Part shown: positions 5,548-6,808 of the stretch, piece after piece
Numbering within the stretch: the stretch's first letter is position 1
How the letters are laid out: every line of letters starts with the position of its first letter
NCBI GenBank assembly: GCA_947567585.1
Contig: CANONE010000117.1
Location: forward strand, 1-6,808
Direction: 5' to 3'
From: an uncultured Clostridia bacterium
GTDB lineage: Bacteria > Bacillota > Clostridia > Oscillospirales > Acutalibacteraceae
Length of the DNA stretch: 6,808 nt
The notes under the pieces: model-generated
Told to the model about the DNA's origin: nothing
Database searches by the model: none
The model's input: only the letters and a program-made list of their open reading frames with translations
Made by a program: the position numbers and the translations under genes

Positions 5548-6808
5548 TTACACGTCCCAATTCGCCTTTTGCGCGTTTTCCACAATGAACTCCCGGCGGG
5601 GCTCTACCTTGTCGCCCATCAGGATGGTGAAAACCTGGTCCGCCTGAGCCGCGTCATCCACCTCTACCCGGCGCATGGTGCGGGCGGCTGGGTCCATGGT
5701 GGTTTCCCAAAGCTGGATGGGGTCCATCTCGCCCAGACCTTTGTAGCGCTGTACCGGGCAGTTGCCCCCCAGCTCCGCTATGATCTTATCCCGCTGGGGA
5801 TCTGAAAAAGCATAGAAGTGCCGCTTATTTTTGGTGATCCGGTATAGGGGCGGCTGGGCCAGATAGACATGGCCCTGCTCCACGAGAGGGCGCATAAAGC
5901 GGAAGAAAAAGGTCAACAGCAGGGTGCGGATGTGGCTGCCGTCCACGTCGGCGTCCGCCATGATGATCACCTTGCCATAGCGCAGCTTGCTGATATCAAA
6001 ATCCTCGCCAATCCCAGTGCCCAAAGCCGTCACCACAGGCATCAGCTTTTCATTGGTATAGACCTTGTCAAGCCGGGCTTTTTCCACATTTAACATCTTG
6101 CCCCATAGAGGGAGAATCGCTTGAAACTTCCGGTCCCGCCCGCCTTTGGCGGAGCCTCCGGCAGAGTCGCCCTCCACAATGTAAATCTCTGTCTCGTCCG
6201 GGTTCCGGGACTGGCAGTCCGCCAGCTTGCCCGGCAGGGAATTGCTCTCCAAAGCCGTCTTCCGGCGGGCCAGCTCCCGGGCCTTCCGGGCGGCCTCCCG
6301 GGCTCGGGAAGCAGTAAGCGCTTTATCAAAAATAGCACGAGCTGTGGCCGGATTTTCCTCCATATACTCCATCATGTATTTATAGAGCATAGAGCTTACC
6401 AGCCCGCTGATCTCCGTATTGCCCAGCTTCGCCTTGGTCTGCCCTTCAAACTGGGCTTCCTTCAGCTTTACGCTGATGACGCAGGTAAGACCCTCCCGTA
6501 CGTCCTCGCCGGAGAGATTCTTATCGCTCTCTTTGAGAATATTGTACTTTCTGGCATAATCATTCATCACCCTGGTCAGGGCCCGCTTAAAGCCCTCCTC
6601 ATGGGTGCCGCCGTCCACTGTGCGGATATCGTTGGCAAAGGACAACACCAGCTCGTTAAAGCTATCCGTATACTGCATAGCCACTTCCGCGGTGGCGTTG
6701 TTGTCCGCGGCTATGCTGGAAAAGTGCATCACATCCGGGTGAATGACCTCCACGGCTTTTTTCTTATTGATATAGTCCACAAACCCGAAACCTGCTGTGG
6801 CGTATATG
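5548..6808 (-). CDS. gyrB: DNA gyrase subunit B, 5' end outside the window
   Basis: The last roughly 419 residues of GyrB; the N-terminal ATPase (GHKL) domain, some 220 residues in related proteins, lies beyond position 6808. Counting from the GTG valine at 6778-6780, which is an internal codon: the transducer domain with the QTKAKLG loop (114-120, its Lys reaching the ATP site in E. coli), the AREAARKARELARRK segment (159-173), SLPGKLADCQ (181-190), then the TOPRIM domain with EGDSAGG (203-209) and DADVDGSHIR (276-285), whose Glu and Asp residues bind the catalytic Mg2+. The tail has QRYKGLGEMDPIQLWETTMDP (344-364) and ends at a TAA. The roughly 170-residue insertion of E. coli GyrB is absent, as in Firmicutes. 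Trp226 replaces E. coli Lys447 in LPLWGK. The nine residues at the window edge (IYATAGFGF) lack the EGGI expected there. Co-transcribed with gyrA. Confidence 0.96.
   Translation of the reverse strand, partial: IYATAGFGFVDYINKKKAVEVIHPDVMHFSSIAADNNATAEVAMQYTDSFNELVLSFANDIRTVDGGTHEEGFKRALTRVMNDYARKYNILKESDKNLSGEDVREGLTCVISVKLKEAQFEGQTKAKLGNTEISGLVSSMLYKYMMEYMEENPATARAIFDKALTASRAREAARKARELARRKTALESNSLPGKLADCQSRNPDETEIYIVEGDSAGGSAKGGRDRKFQAILPLWGKMLNVEKARLDKVYTNEKLMPVVTALGTGIGEDFDISKLRYGKVIIMADADVDGSHIRTLLLTFFFRFMRPLVEQGHVYLAQPPLYRITKNKRHFYAFSDPQRDKIIAELGGNCPVQRYKGLGEMDPIQLWETTMDPAARTMRRVEVDDAAQADQVFTILMGDKVEPRREFIVENAQKANWDV

Noticed and set aside
1..6808. CRISPR arrays, tRNA or rRNA genes, insertion sequences, phage or defence genes
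   Set aside because: Looked for on both strands; no regularly spaced repeats, cloverleaf, transposase, integrase or terminal inverted repeats were seen.

Overview
The window reads as ordinary chromosomal DNA from a low-to-mid GC-skewed but GC-rich member of the Clostridia. The gyrase sequences (a GyrB without the large E. coli-type insertion, with the variant PLWGKMLNVEKAR after the EGDSAGG motif, and a GyrA with an acidic tail) resemble, from memory, Oscillospiraceae/Ruminococcaceae-type gut Firmicutes. Strong AAGGAG Shine-Dalgarno sites in front of every complete gene and a textbook sigma-A promoter fit that. The lineage call is inference; no search was run.

Layout. Left half, plus strand: a near-consensus promoter (25-53) leads into a DUF1015 family gene (96-1370), then a 116-nt gap holding two stem-loops, a Nudix hydrolase of the ADP-ribose pyrophosphatase type (1487-2035), a short gap, and a small secreted lipoprotein with a Pro-Thr linker (2096-2722). 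A strong hairpin with T-runs on both sides (2827-2859) closes this group. Right half, minus strand: gyrB (5' end beyond the window, stop at 5548) followed 46 nt later by gyrA (5501-3006). The two groups converge on the same hairpin, which can terminate transcription from both sides.

How the genes work together. GyrB (ATPase/TOPRIM) and GyrA (DNA cleavage and wrapping) form the A2B2 gyrase that introduces negative supercoils, and are plainly co-transcribed. The plus-strand genes may form one transcript, but their products have no evident common pathway: one is a conserved protein of unknown function, one a probable nucleotide-sugar/ADP-ribose hydrolase, one an extracytoplasmic lipoprotein.

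I did not find a new mobile, defence or biosynthetic system. The points most worth a second look are the long stem-loop directly in front of the Nudix gene, the unusual residues at quinolone-pocket and active-site positions in both gyrase subunits, the altered Nudix box and ADPRase-diagnostic position, and the opposite strand composition of the Nudix gene compared with its neighbour.
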